The notes under the pieces: generated by a model
Seen by the model: the letters and a program-made list of their open reading frames with translations, nothing else
The model's database searches: none
What the model was told of the DNA's origin: nothing
NCBI RefSeq assembly: GCF_002998435.1
Contig: NZ_CP027231.1
Coordinates: forward strand, 1,157,001 to 1,221,000
Direction of reading: 5' to 3'
DNA length: 64,000 nucleotides
Source of the DNA: Bacteroides zoogleoformans
GTDB taxonomy: Bacteria > Bacteroidota > Bacteroidia > Bacteroidales > Bacteroidaceae
Made by a program: the position numbers and the translations under genes
In this document: positions 52,285 to 61,339 of the stretch, piece after piece
Layout: each line of letters begins with the position of its first letter
Position numbering within the stretch: position 1 is the first letter of the stretch

Positions 52285-55200
52285 TTAGAAACCAAAGGAT
52301 AAACCCAAAGAGAATGTACGAGGCAAAGGATAAGGATAGCCCAATCCTTCCGGGTCGGCACCCGTATAACCGGTGATGGTAAACAAGTTCTGCCCTTGAA
52401 CATAAACACGTGCATGCCGCAGTTTCATCTTATCAAGAATCGCTTTTGGGAATGTGTATCCCAGTGTAAGACTTTTCAGTCTGATATACGAGCCATTCTC
52501 GATATAAAACTGAGAAACCTCGTGCTCGTTATTACTGTTAAGAGTGGTAAGAGCAGGCGTATCGCTATTGTAGATGCCGCTTTTCTCAAAATGTTCGTAG
52601 GCATGCATGGCGTCGAGCAGGCGGGTAGAGTGATTGCCCGTCCAGCATTGGAACAAGTCCGTATAATATTTGGAGTTATTATAAGCATCACGAATCATCC
52701 CGTTGAAAAACATGCCGAGGTCGAAGCCTTTCCACGACGCTCCAAGATTCAAACCGGCAATAATCTTCGGATTATCAGAGCCCAACCACACCCGGTCGTT
52801 CGTATCAATCTTATTGTCTTTATTCGCATCCACATACTTGATACGTCCTATGCCGGGAGCACCGAACTGCACATCATATTTGCTTTTATACTCATCCACC
52901 TCCTGCTGCGTACGGAATACGCCATCGGTCTTGAAACCCATCCACGAACCAAAAGGCTGGCCCACCAACGTTTTGTCGATACCATTGCCTCCACCATAAG
53001 TGTAATAAATCTCTTCTGTCAAATCCGTGACTTCATTCTTGTAATACGAAAAATTAAATGCCGCGTTATACTGGAAATCTTTAACCTTATCATTCCACGT
53101 CAAAGCCATCTCAAAACCCTTGTTACTCATCGTACCGCCGTTATACCAGCAATAACCGCCTTCGCCGATGACGGCGATATAAGGTTTCTCGACAAGCATG
53201 TCACTCGTCTTCTTATCAAAATAATCGAGAGAAGCGCCTAAACGCCCGTTCAGGAAAGCGGCATCCACACCGATATTGAACTGCCGTGTACTCTCCCATT
53301 TCAAATCGGGATTCGTAGACCGTACTTTATATCCCCCGGGAGCAAGCGTCGTGCCATCACCGGTCATGTTATAACTTGCATCTTTCAAGCTGATCAGGTA
53401 TTTGGTATAAGGAGCTTCGTTGTCGATGATATCATTGCCGTTGATACCCCACGAAGCGCGCAGTTTCAAATCCGCCAACCAATTGGCGGTCGATGCCATA
53501 AATTCCTCGCCCGAAATACGCCAACCGGCCGATACCGAAGGGAAATAGTCTGCATTATTGCCTTTTGCCAGACGCGAAGAAGCGTCACGACGCAGCGTAA
53601 CAGAAGCCAGATAACGTCCCTCATAGTCATAGTTTGCCTTACCGAAGTAGGAAACCATGCCATAATTGGAGGCACCGGCGCCCACATTCTTGCCGGCAGT
53701 GACACCGCTAAGATAGAGATAATCTTCATTCTCCACAGCCAACCCCGTACCATAGCCGAACATGGATTCCGAATGATTCTTTTTGGCTTCCGCACCAAGA
53801 AGTACAGTAAGATTGTTTTTGCCGAAGGTCTTGTTATAAGTAGCGGTATTTGTCCACACCCAGTCCAATTTTTTATGAGACGATTGAGTCAGTTTGTTGA
53901 CGGCATCACGTGCCCATACAGGCTCAAAGTTCTTGTTGGTTTCATCATAAAAGTTCATACCGAAATTCGTTCGCAGCACCAAATCCTTAATCGGCTCTAT
54001 TTCAAGGAAAGCATTACCGAAGATACGCCAATATCCATGCTTATTCCGTTTCTCGTTCTCAAGAAGCCGAGCCATATTGGGAGCATCGCCCAAAACATCA
54101 TTAATGGCATCGTTATAGTTGCCGTCTTCATCATAAACGGTTTTAGCAGGATGCTGCTTGATGGCATTTTCGTCTATACCACCCGGACTTAACGTTTGTG
54201 TCCAACGGTTGATGGCCACGTTCTCGCCGATACGCAGACGATTGTCAAGATAATGATAGTTGGAGCTTATACGGGTATTGATGCGTTGGAAATCGGTATT
54301 CCTTACCAAACCTTCATGGTCGAGGTAGTTCAACGCTAATGAGAAAGAACCATTATCAGAACCTTTAGAGAGAGTAGCGCTGTAGTTTTGCATTAAAGCA
54401 GTATGATAAACCACATCACGCCAGTTGGTATCAACCGCATGCACTTTAACTCCATTCAACCCGATGTAGTCTTGAAGTTGCGGCGTGGCACCATTACCGT
54501 ATATCTCACTGCTTGGTGTGGCGCCATTATTGGCATACTTATAGGCCGCCCAATAAACCTGCCCCCATTCGTCGGCATTCAACATATCAAACCCGCTCTG
54601 ATAGGTCTGCAAAGTCAGCGACATATCAAAATCCACACGGGTTTCACCTTGTTTGGCACGTTTGGTCGTAATGATGATGACACCGTTGGCCGCCTGCGCA
54701 CCGTATATGGAGGCAGAAGCCGCATCTTTCAGAACCTGAATGGATTCCACATCATTGGAAGAGAGAATGGATGAGATGTTCTCACGGGTCATCACACCAT
54801 CAATCACGTACAAAGGGGAGTTGGCATCACCACGGAAAGACGACTTTCCGCGAACCAAAGTAGAGGTATTACCTCCTCCCGGAGTACCGTCTGTGGTGAT
54901 GTTCATACCGGCCACACGCCCCTGCAAACTCGACAGCACGTTTCCGGTAGGTATATCCGCTACGTCTTTCATCTTTACTACGGCCACCGAGCCCGTCAGG
55001 CTGGCCTTTTTCTCGGCCATATAGCCGGTCACCACGACTTCATCAATCAATTGAGAGTCTTCTACCAACTCGACACGCAAGGTGGGTTGAGCCTTCACCG
55101 TGATTGTTTTATATCCGATATAAGATACCGACAGCATGGCACCCGAGGCCACAGTCAAGGTGAAATTTCCATCAATATCCGTAATTGTTCCATTGTTATT

Positions 55201-55356
55201 GGAACCTACTTCAATGACAGAAGCGCCTATAACGGTTTCTCCCGTCGATTTCTCGACCACAGTACCTTTTACTTGAATTTGTTGGGCAAAAGATCCAATG
55301 CCCGCAAAGAGCAGCACAATGATTGTGCAAATCCTGAGACTGATGCATTTTAACAT
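52285..55356 (-). CDS. SusC/RagA-family TonB-linked outer-membrane transporter (pair 2)
   Basis: 1023 residues. Signal peptide (RICTIIVLLFAGIGSFAQ), carboxypeptidase-like domain (VKGTVVEKSTGETVIGASVI), TonB box region DEVVVTGYMAEKKASLTGSV, plug (GVIIITTKRAKQG) and barrel ending RTFSLGLSFGF. It imports fructan oligosaccharides. It is the first gene of the operon susC-susD-GH32-transporter. A -7 box lies 67 bp upstream. Confidence 0.95.
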   Translation of the reverse strand: MLKCISLRICTIIVLLFAGIGSFAQQIQVKGTVVEKSTGETVIGASVIEVGSNNNGTITDIDGNFTLTVASGAMLSVSYIGYKTITVKAQPTLRVELVEDSQLIDEVVVTGYMAEKKASLTGSVAVVKMKDVADIPTGNVLSSLQGRVAGMNITTDGTPGGGNTSTLVRGKSSFRGDANSPLYVIDGVMTRENISSILSSNDVESIQVLKDAASASIYGAQAANGVIIITTKRAKQGETRVDFDMSLTLQTYQSGFDMLNADEWGQVYWAAYKYANNGATPSSEIYGNGATPQLQDYIGLNGVKVHAVDTNWRDVVYHTALMQNYSATLSKGSDNGSFSLALNYLDHEGLVRNTDFQRINTRISSNYHYLDNRLRIGENVAINRWTQTLSPGGIDENAIKQHPAKTVYDEDGNYNDAINDVLGDAPNMARLLENEKRNKHGYWRIFGNAFLEIEPIKDLVLRTNFGMNFYDETNKNFEPVWARDAVNKLTQSSHKKLDWVWTNTATYNKTFGKNNLTVLLGAEAKKNHSESMFGYGTGLAVENEDYLYLSGVTAGKNVGAGASNYGMVSYFGKANYDYEGRYLASVTLRRDASSRLAKGNNADYFPSVSAGWRISGEEFMASTANWLADLKLRASWGINGNDIIDNEAPYTKYLISLKDASYNMTGDGTTLAPGGYKVRSTNPDLKWESTRQFNIGVDAAFLNGRLGASLDYFDKKTSDMLVEKPYIAVIGEGGYCWYNGGTMSNKGFEMALTWNDKVKDFQYNAAFNFSYYKNEVTDLTEEIYYTYGGGNGIDKTLVGQPFGSWMGFKTDGVFRTQQEVDEYKSKYDVQFGAPGIGRIKYVDANKDNKIDTNDRVWLGSDNPKIIAGLNLGASWKGFDLGMFFNGMIRDAYNNSKYYTDLFQCWTGNHSTRLLDAMHAYEHFEKSGIYNSDTPALTTLNSNNEHEVSQFYIENGSYIRLKSLTLGYTFPKAILDKMKLRHARVYVQGQNLFTITGYTGADPEGLGYPYPLPRTFSLGLSFGF

Positions 55357-55422
55357 ACTTATTAGTTTAAAGTTTATAATGTATTCCCTTCAACTCAATT
55401 CATCAATCGAGTTTTATGTCTG

Positions 55423-55430
55423 CAAAAATA
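55423..55430 (-). promoter_or_regulatory. -7 box of susC pair 2
   Basis: TATTTTTG on the minus strand, the same sequence as at the other susC promoter. Upstream, AACAAATGT-AACGAATGA (55456-55473) is a pair of 9-bp near-repeats that loosely recall the 11-bp repeats at the other susC gene. No consensus -33. Confidence 0.5.
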
Positions 55431-55698
55431 GAGCTAAGCCTTTCTCGGACATATAACAAATGTAACGAATGATAGCACTTTTGATACTTCCTACTCCGTA
55501 AGGCGTTGTGAAGGCATTTTGGGAAATAAAAAAGCCTTTGTGATACTGTTCTTTATATCCGGATACAGCTTAAGGAAACAGTTCCAAGTTTGATAGGAAA
55601 CCGCCCTTGCTGCCTGAAGTGACCGGATATATGGAATGGCTGTGGGCTGTGTACACGGGATAAGGCGGATGTATTAGAGAAAGCGATGCGGTATATAT
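55431..55698. other. Gap between susC pair 2 and the composite transposon
   Basis: Holds the possible regulator-binding repeats, then a hairpin AAGGC / GCCTT with a nearby A run (55512-55537). The rest shows no gene. TATAT at 55694-55698 borders the IS1380. Confidence 0.4.
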
Positions 55699-57271
55699 CC
55701 TTAAATTAGCAGACAAAGTCTTTTCGTATATTCTTTAGATTTTTATCGTGCGCATACGTATATCTGCACGATAAAAATCCAAAGACGTTCAAATTAGGAC
55801 ACGACGCCCCTTTCCCCATTGGGGATTGGAATTCAAAAGCCACGAAAAAAATGGATCTATCCAAAAGAAAGTTTGTCATACGGCATGCCGGTATACAAAT
55901 TCAGCCACCAGCTTCTTGCCGTCCTTGTCCATTTGGCGCATACGGCGGTAAAGTGGAAGACAAACTTCTTGATTCTTGACGTAGGCGATAAGCTGGTGAA
56001 TACGGATGACACAGCTCTTATGAAATACGAGAAGAAATTCATGCAGAAGGCTGTCAGTATCATGTACACGGTGTTCTCTTTCAAGAAGGAGCATGGCAGA
56101 TGCTTCCATCCGAAGTCATTGTTGAGACGGTCGAAGTCGCGCTCTCTCGCCCCACGCTTGTTGTACGTTTCGATAACGTTCTTCTCTTCACTGTCCCAGT
56201 CATTGGTTATGATGCAGCGGTAGGTGTACCTGTCACCGAAAAGATCAGGTGTACTGTCCTTTTCCTTTGTCCGTTGCACTACAATGCGGTAATGGGAATC
56301 CTCCATGAACTGTGTTGACATAACCGAGGCCACTTCCGTTTCCTGCGAGCCTATCTCAACACGCTTCCATTCACGTATATCTTGTATACGGCTGTACATT
56401 GACGCACTGTGTATGGCCCGTATGTAGAATATGCGGCAGTTGCCGTCAACAGTCCTTATGATATCCTCCGAATAGGAGCCGCAATCGGCACGGAAGATGC
56501 CTATGTGCAAGCCGTATGAATGAAGCAGCTTGAAAGCCCTTGACAGTGTGTCAGCCTGATGGAACTTGACGGGTGTGTTGCCGTCACGGTTTTCGATGTA
56601 CGCAATGATGCCATCTATTGAGACGACACCAGGGAAATAGCCGTAAGCTTGCTTGTACGAATACTTCGCATCGGCTTTTTCCGTCTTGACGAAAACATGG
56701 TCGAAATCCACGTTGACAGTCTGGCCGTATTTGAACAGTCCCATCTTCATGTTGAGTTTCATCAGAAGGTCATTGAGTCTTGGGTTGGTATTGAATCTGA
56801 ACACATTGCCTGACGAAGACTTGTATTCCATGTCTTCATGGGAGAGTTCCTTTATGGCACGCCCGATTGTGTGGCTCGTCGGTATCCGGATTTCAGGTGA
56901 TTCCCGCAGGTGGCACTCGCTTCTGTTGACATCTTCCACGCAGTCACCGCCACAATGAAACACGTCAGACATGGCTGACATTATCTCGTCCCACTGGTAG
57001 CCGTTGTAGGTAGAACTGCGAACACCAAGAGTGCCGTTGATGACTTTGTCAAGTGAAAGCGCATAAAAAGCCTTGCTTGCGCAATAAATTCCTCCAAAAG
57101 GAGTGATTTTCTCAGATTTTATGTTTACCTTTGCCACATGTCAGATATTCTTTATTTGAGTTTTAAGCAACACTAAGGTAAGTGAATTTCCTGACATATG
57201 CAAGCATTGGGTAATTTATTGTTATCCAAAGACTTGCTTTCTTGTAAAATTATAAGTCTGCTAATTTAAGG
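55699..57271 (-). mobile_element. IS1380-family insertion sequence, full length, 1573 bp
   Basis: Ends are 16-bp perfect inverted repeats CCTTAAATTAGCAGAC. The transposase is on the minus strand. The element resembles the IS612/IS614/IS942 group of Bacteroides, some members of which drive resistance genes by outward promoters. Its right end lies 6 bp before the start codon of the toxin-like gene. Confidence 0.9.
55857..57137 (-). CDS. IS1380-family transposase
   Basis: 426 residues. IS1380 features include the N-terminal TPFGGIYCASKAFYALSLD, VNVDFDHVFVKTEKADAKYS (first Asp), GIFRADCGSYSED (second Asp), and YNKRGARERDFDRLNNDFGW with the late Glu. Length is normal for the family. No lesion is seen. 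Confidence 0.93.
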   Translation of the reverse strand: MAKVNIKSEKITPFGGIYCASKAFYALSLDKVINGTLGVRSSTYNGYQWDEIMSAMSDVFHCGGDCVEDVNRSECHLRESPEIRIPTSHTIGRAIKELSHEDMEYKSSSGNVFRFNTNPRLNDLLMKLNMKMGLFKYGQTVNVDFDHVFVKTEKADAKYSYKQAYGYFPGVVSIDGIIAYIENRDGNTPVKFHQADTLSRAFKLLHSYGLHIGIFRADCGSYSEDIIRTVDGNCRIFYIRAIHSASMYSRIQDIREWKRVEIGSQETEVASVMSTQFMEDSHYRIVVQRTKEKDSTPDLFGDRYTYRCIITNDWDSEEKNVIETYNKRGARERDFDRLNNDFGWKHLPCSFLKENTVYMILTAFCMNFFSYFIRAVSSVFTSLSPTSRIKKFVFHFTAVCAKWTRTARSWWLNLYTGMPYDKLSFG

Positions 57272-57277
57272 TAATAT

Positions 57278-58810
57278 ATGACGAAAATGAAGAGATTCGC
57301 ATTGGCAACCCTGTGTTTTGCTGCTATGAGCTTTGCAGGATGTACCGACAAGAGTGACAATCCCGTTGTCGATGATGATGTTGACATCGTGGTTATGCCG
57401 CTACCTGAAACCGACCAGATGGACCAGACTACAGCTCAACGAGTGACCATCTTGGGGTCTGGCTTCAGTCAGGTGGCAGAGGCTTTCATCCGCAGAGTAG
57501 AGCATCCGATGACAAGCATCACAGACGAGACGGATGCCATCTTGATAAAGGGAAGTGACATCAACGTACTTGCTAACGATGATAGTGTGGCACCCGACAT
57601 AATGGAGGCCATTCGACAAGGGAAGAAACTCATCATCGACCAACCCACCGTCAGACAGATGCGCACGGCAGCATGGCTTGTGTTCTTCCAGACATATCCG
57701 GCAGAGAGCAACGATGAGTATGTTCATATAGACACGGGAGGGGAGGAACACGAGGACCATGTGTGCTACGACATGATTGCAATTGACGCAGACGGCAACA
57801 TTTACACGTTGAATGACATCTTCGACGAAGATGATGGCGAGCCAGAACAGGAACTGACACCCTACCTGAACGGACTCCATGCCGACCCTTTGGCAGCTTG
57901 GCTCAACGAACAGGCAGAGGGCAATAATGCCATGTCGGCAAGAGCCGCTACCCGTGGCGCATCGGGCGATCTGGCATCGAAAATGACGGCACAGAACGTC
58001 ACACGTTCCTACACACTGAAGCCATCGAATGGGTATGAGTCAAGGCTAACGAACCGCTCCTGTGTGTTCACCATCTCGACAAACATCTGGGCGGCCTACA
58101 AATACGATGAGGATGCCGACTACTATCTCATAGAGCAGACCGTGCTGGGCAACAGCAGTAACTTCTGGATAGGCAGTTGGAAAGGCGGGAATTGGAACTA
58201 TCAGGGATTCTTCCTGTCGAGGGAAATTGTGAGCAACACCCTGCGCAAAGACAGCCATGGCACACTGCTGAAGAACAGTGAAGGGGCGGTTCTGATAGAC
58301 TACTCGCCAACCAGCACGACAGGACAGCACTCCACGACCGTTGAGGAGAGCTGGAATCTGTCTGGCTCTGTGGGAGTGTCTGGCTCTGGTGTCGAGGGTG
58401 TGCTGTCTGGTGGCGTGGGTGGCAGCATCAGCAACACCTATACCACGGAGGACATGACCATCACGGCACTCTCGATGAACGACGACAACTGCCTGAACAA
58501 CGCCGCCTGGCAGTACGACATCAATACCAACAACTACGATTTCAGCGGCTGGAGTGGTTATTCGTTCCGTACACCTCCCATACTTGGAACCAACGCCTTC
58601 AAGTCGGCACAATGCTGGCTGTGGAAGGTGGAACACCCCAAGAACTATGGAGACATCATCCTGCATGTGTTTCTGGGCTTCGACCACTCGTTCAACAGCT
58701 ATCGCAACAAGACTTTCAGCAGCTACAGCGAGAATGGGAATTTCTTCAACGGCTGGTATAAGCAGGACATCATTATTCGTCCACCATATCGTGAGACTAT
58801 CAGCAAATGA
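57278..58810 (+). CDS. Lipoprotein resembling leukocidin/hemolysin beta-barrel pore-forming toxins
   Basis: 510 residues. The signal ends in lipobox SFAGC (Cys about 22). The N-terminal half (about 25-240) has no family I know. From about 255 onward the pattern recalls the leukocidin/alpha-hemolysin family: strands like CVFTISTNIWAAYKYDEDAD, then LIDYSPTSTTGQHSTTVEES, then a Gly/Ser-rich hairpin (WNLSGSVGVSGSGVEGVL, SGGVGGSISNTYTTEDMTI, about 355-396) of the type that forms the membrane stem, then Trp-rich rim-like strands (CWLWKVEHPKNYGDIILHVF). The similarity is by eye. ATG at 57278 or 57287; TAAGG from the IS end lies before the first. It overlaps the next gene (ATGA). Confidence 0.6.
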   Translation: MTKMKRFALATLCFAAMSFAGCTDKSDNPVVDDDVDIVVMPLPETDQMDQTTAQRVTILGSGFSQVAEAFIRRVEHPMTSITDETDAILIKGSDINVLANDDSVAPDIMEAIRQGKKLIIDQPTVRQMRTAAWLVFFQTYPAESNDEYVHIDTGGEEHEDHVCYDMIAIDADGNIYTLNDIFDEDDGEPEQELTPYLNGLHADPLAAWLNEQAEGNNAMSARAATRGASGDLASKMTAQNVTRSYTLKPSNGYESRLTNRSCVFTISTNIWAAYKYDEDADYYLIEQTVLGNSSNFWIGSWKGGNWNYQGFFLSREIVSNTLRKDSHGTLLKNSEGAVLIDYSPTSTTGQHSTTVEESWNLSGSVGVSGSGVEGVLSGGVGGSISNTYTTEDMTITALSMNDDNCLNNAAWQYDINTNNYDFSGWSGYSFRTPPILGTNAFKSAQCWLWKVEHPKNYGDIILHVFLGFDHSFNSYRNKTFSSYSENGNFFNGWYKQDIIIRPPYRETISK

Positions 58811-59502
58811 AGGGGTATATGAAGAAGTACAAGGATTGGATAGGAGGCTTCCTCAGCAACCTTCTCGCCACCGTGCTGGGCATCGTGCTGACATTCGGCA
58901 CGACTTGGTGGATTGAGCGGAGCCGACAGGTAGATGCTGCGGAGGAGACGGTGGAGCGTTGCCTTGCCAATATGGAGCGGCGTGGTGAAAGCTTGGAGGG
59001 TCTTGTGAAGATGATGATAAGCCAAGACTCCATTTTGCAAGTTGTCACCTCGCGCTGGCCTGATGTCTCTGACGACACGCTCAGCTTGTTCAAGGACGTG
59101 TTCGGCTCAACCAATTTCACGCTCCATGACCACTCCGCCGAAAGCGTGTTCAAGGGCAGTTATGAGAATGCGCACATATTGGGCCGTTTCGCCGAAAACC
59201 TCGGATTCGGCTTCGAGTATCTTGATTGGATGGAGCAGAGATGCCAGCACGTTGAGGACTTGCGGCAGGAAACATTACGCCAAATCCTGACTGACCCACG
59301 TTTTAGCAGCACCCAGACCGACAGGGAGAAGGTCCGGCTGATGCTCGATATGCCCGAAGTGCGCTACTTTATCTTGCAGCATGGCGGCTGGGCCAACTCG
59401 TTGGAAAAGAGCTTGCCAGTATATCAAGAAAAACTTCTCCCGTTCCTGCACAAGTTGTGGAATGGCGAGGTTGAAGATACAGAAATAGATTTCAGCATAT
59501 AA
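58807..59502 (+). CDS. Membrane-anchored protein of the toxin-like operon
   Basis: 231 residues. A short cytoplasmic start is followed by one helix (IGGFLSNLLATVLGIVLTFG, about 12-31) and a soluble, mostly helical periplasmic part of about 190 residues. The start resembles DUF6090-type proteins, with low certainty. The start codon overlaps the stop of the pore-forming-like gene, so the two are translated together. An immunity or export role would fit this place but is only a guess. Confidence 0.7.
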   Translation: MKGYMKKYKDWIGGFLSNLLATVLGIVLTFGTTWWIERSRQVDAAEETVERCLANMERRGESLEGLVKMMISQDSILQVVTSRWPDVSDDTLSLFKDVFGSTNFTLHDHSAESVFKGSYENAHILGRFAENLGFGFEYLDWMEQRCQHVEDLRQETLRQILTDPRFSSTQTDREKVRLMLDMPEVRYFILQHGGWANSLEKSLPVYQEKLLPFLHKLWNGEVEDTEIDFSI

Positions 59503-59524
59503 CAATTTAAACAACACTTCGATT

Positions 59525-59935
59525 ATGAAAAAGAATCTCATGACGCTTGCAGCCGTCCTCCTTGCTGCAATGATTACAACCACTGTGTTCACGGCCTGCG
59601 GCAGTGATGATGACGATGACACACAATACATCGTCAGTTACACCGCCGACGGTAATCTTACATCATCCTCAACGTCGCTCAACATGGATGCCTTGCTGAT
59701 TATTCCAGGATTCAACTCGGCCATTTCGTCGGCACTCGGAGGAAGCACGTATGTCATCTCATCGAACACTACGGAGAAAGACGCTGCCGTGAAGAGTGCC
59801 TGCGATGCCTATTACTCGACAGCCAAGGCAAGCTACAATGCCACTGGCCAGGTGACCATCACCAAGACCATCCTGAAAACGGGAGACAGCAGTTACAACC
59901 AGACCTCTACACTGGCCACCTACACATTTGAATAG
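59525..59935 (+). CDS. Small lipoprotein of the toxin-like operon
   Basis: 136 residues. The signal has lipobox VFTAC followed by GSDDDDD, an acidic stretch like the lipoprotein export signals of Bacteroidetes surface lipoproteins. The body is Ser/Thr-rich beta structure (SYTADGNLTSSSTSLNMDAL, ASYNATGQVTITKTILKTG). No family recognised. It lies 22 bp after the previous gene. Confidence 0.75.
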   Translation: MKKNLMTLAAVLLAAMITTTVFTACGSDDDDDTQYIVSYTADGNLTSSSTSLNMDALLIIPGFNSAISSALGGSTYVISSNTTEKDAAVKSACDAYYSTAKASYNATGQVTITKTILKTGDSSYNQTSTLATYTFE

Positions 59936-59946
59936 AGATTGCGGTC

Positions 59947-61284
59947 ATGAAGCAAATAGCATTACTATTCCTCCTCTCGGTTGCAGCCATAGTCTCTGCA
60001 AAGCCGGGCGACAACGCTGCAACAGGAAAGGGCGACACCATACAGTTACCCACCTACAAGGGTGCCTATCCGTATGATGTCATCACATTCAAACCCTTTC
60101 TGATGACCGTTGGCCCAAACTACGTGACGGGTGCTCCGTCGTGGGATGGCAAGGGACTGCACGTTGGCGTACAGTCTGGCGGCTACGAGCTGACTTCCGA
60201 TGTCGTGGAGCGTGACTTTGTGGCTCCAGAGTCGTCCTCGTTGGTCTTTCAGGCCATCGACATGTATGGCGACACCGCCATGAGCGTGACAACGAAAGCC
60301 GTGCAGGAATATTTCACCGACCTGCAGGACTTCGGGCTGGCGTGGGGACAAAACAAAGATGCCTTAATCCTTGGCAGCACCATAATGCGCGGGGGCAGCT
60401 ATCAGATAAATCTCTCCGTCGTCCCCGACATCTTTATTTTGACAGACACCATGGACGTGAAGGACGAGGCGGGCATTCGCATTGCCCCATTCGAAAGCAA
60501 GCTGGGCATGGACGTGGACTTTCTTGCACATATCACAACGGGCTATCCCTACAACCCCGACACGCTGACGGGCAATGAGACACTCCGATGGGTGGTGTCG
60601 CGGATGAACAGCGATTCCACTTACACCACAATCCTTGAGGGCAACAAAAAACTGCGCCTCAAAGATACGGCAAAGCCGCTCTTGGCAGGACTCGACTCGA
60701 TGGCCTTTAGGCTGGAGAAGCCCAGAGTGGGACGCTATAAGATAGACTTCACGTCCGACTTCCCCGCAGCCAACATCACTACGGCCTTTGACGTGCAGGA
60801 CACACTCAGAGCCACCTTCAAGCTCGACCGTGACACCTACGTTTACGATAAGGACAGCACGGCACTGCTCCATGTGGCGATGGACTACAAGTACCCCCAC
60901 ATTGCCGCAACAAAGGATTATCCTGTGCCTACCATCCGCATCTTTGCCGAACTGAACGACTCCAAGGACTCGCTCATCATCAGCAGTGACACGCTTGCCG
61001 TAAAAGACCTGAATTACACTGGCGACTGGAGGGTCAGATATAAGCCTGTTGCCAAAGGGAATAGCACTGATACACAATATCTACGGTTAATCGTTGATTT
61101 TAACGGTGGCGTGCAATGCACCGATTCGCTTCCCATGCGATTCTCAAGCACAACAGAGATAAGTGCTGTAAAGACAAAGAGCGAAGAAACTTCCGCTTGT
61201 TCATATAATTTGAGCGGCCAGAAAGTATCGACAAACTACAAAGGCATCGTGATTCGGCGTGGGAGGAAGTACCTGAACAGATAG
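59947..61284 (+). CDS. Secreted protein with Bacteroidales-type C-terminal motif
   Basis: 445 residues. Signal MKQIALLFLLSVAAIVSAKP, then a beta-rich body of several immunoglobulin-like segments without a family I know. The last 30 residues, YNLSGQKVSTNYKGIVI and RRGRK, match the short C-terminal motif on many secreted proteins of Bacteroides and Prevotella, like a reduced type IX-type sorting domain. It lies 11 bp after the small lipoprotein, so it is the fourth gene of this operon. Confidence 0.78.
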   Translation: MKQIALLFLLSVAAIVSAKPGDNAATGKGDTIQLPTYKGAYPYDVITFKPFLMTVGPNYVTGAPSWDGKGLHVGVQSGGYELTSDVVERDFVAPESSSLVFQAIDMYGDTAMSVTTKAVQEYFTDLQDFGLAWGQNKDALILGSTIMRGGSYQINLSVVPDIFILTDTMDVKDEAGIRIAPFESKLGMDVDFLAHITTGYPYNPDTLTGNETLRWVVSRMNSDSTYTTILEGNKKLRLKDTAKPLLAGLDSMAFRLEKPRVGRYKIDFTSDFPAANITTAFDVQDTLRATFKLDRDTYVYDKDSTALLHVAMDYKYPHIAATKDYPVPTIRIFAELNDSKDSLIISSDTLAVKDLNYTGDWRVRYKPVAKGNSTDTQYLRLIVDFNGGVQCTDSLPMRFSSTTEISAVKTKSEETSACSYNLSGQKVSTNYKGIVIRRGRKYLNR

Positions 61285-61339
61285 CATTTATAGAAAGAAA
61301 CAACAACCGCAGGGCAATAAGATTCCTGCGGTTGTTGCG

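Noticed and set aside
57278..58810. MACPF-type toxin as in BSAP proteins
   Set aside because: The MACPF signature (Y-G-[TS]-H-[FY]-x6-GG) is absent; the Gly/Ser-rich hairpin layout suits the leukocidin type better.
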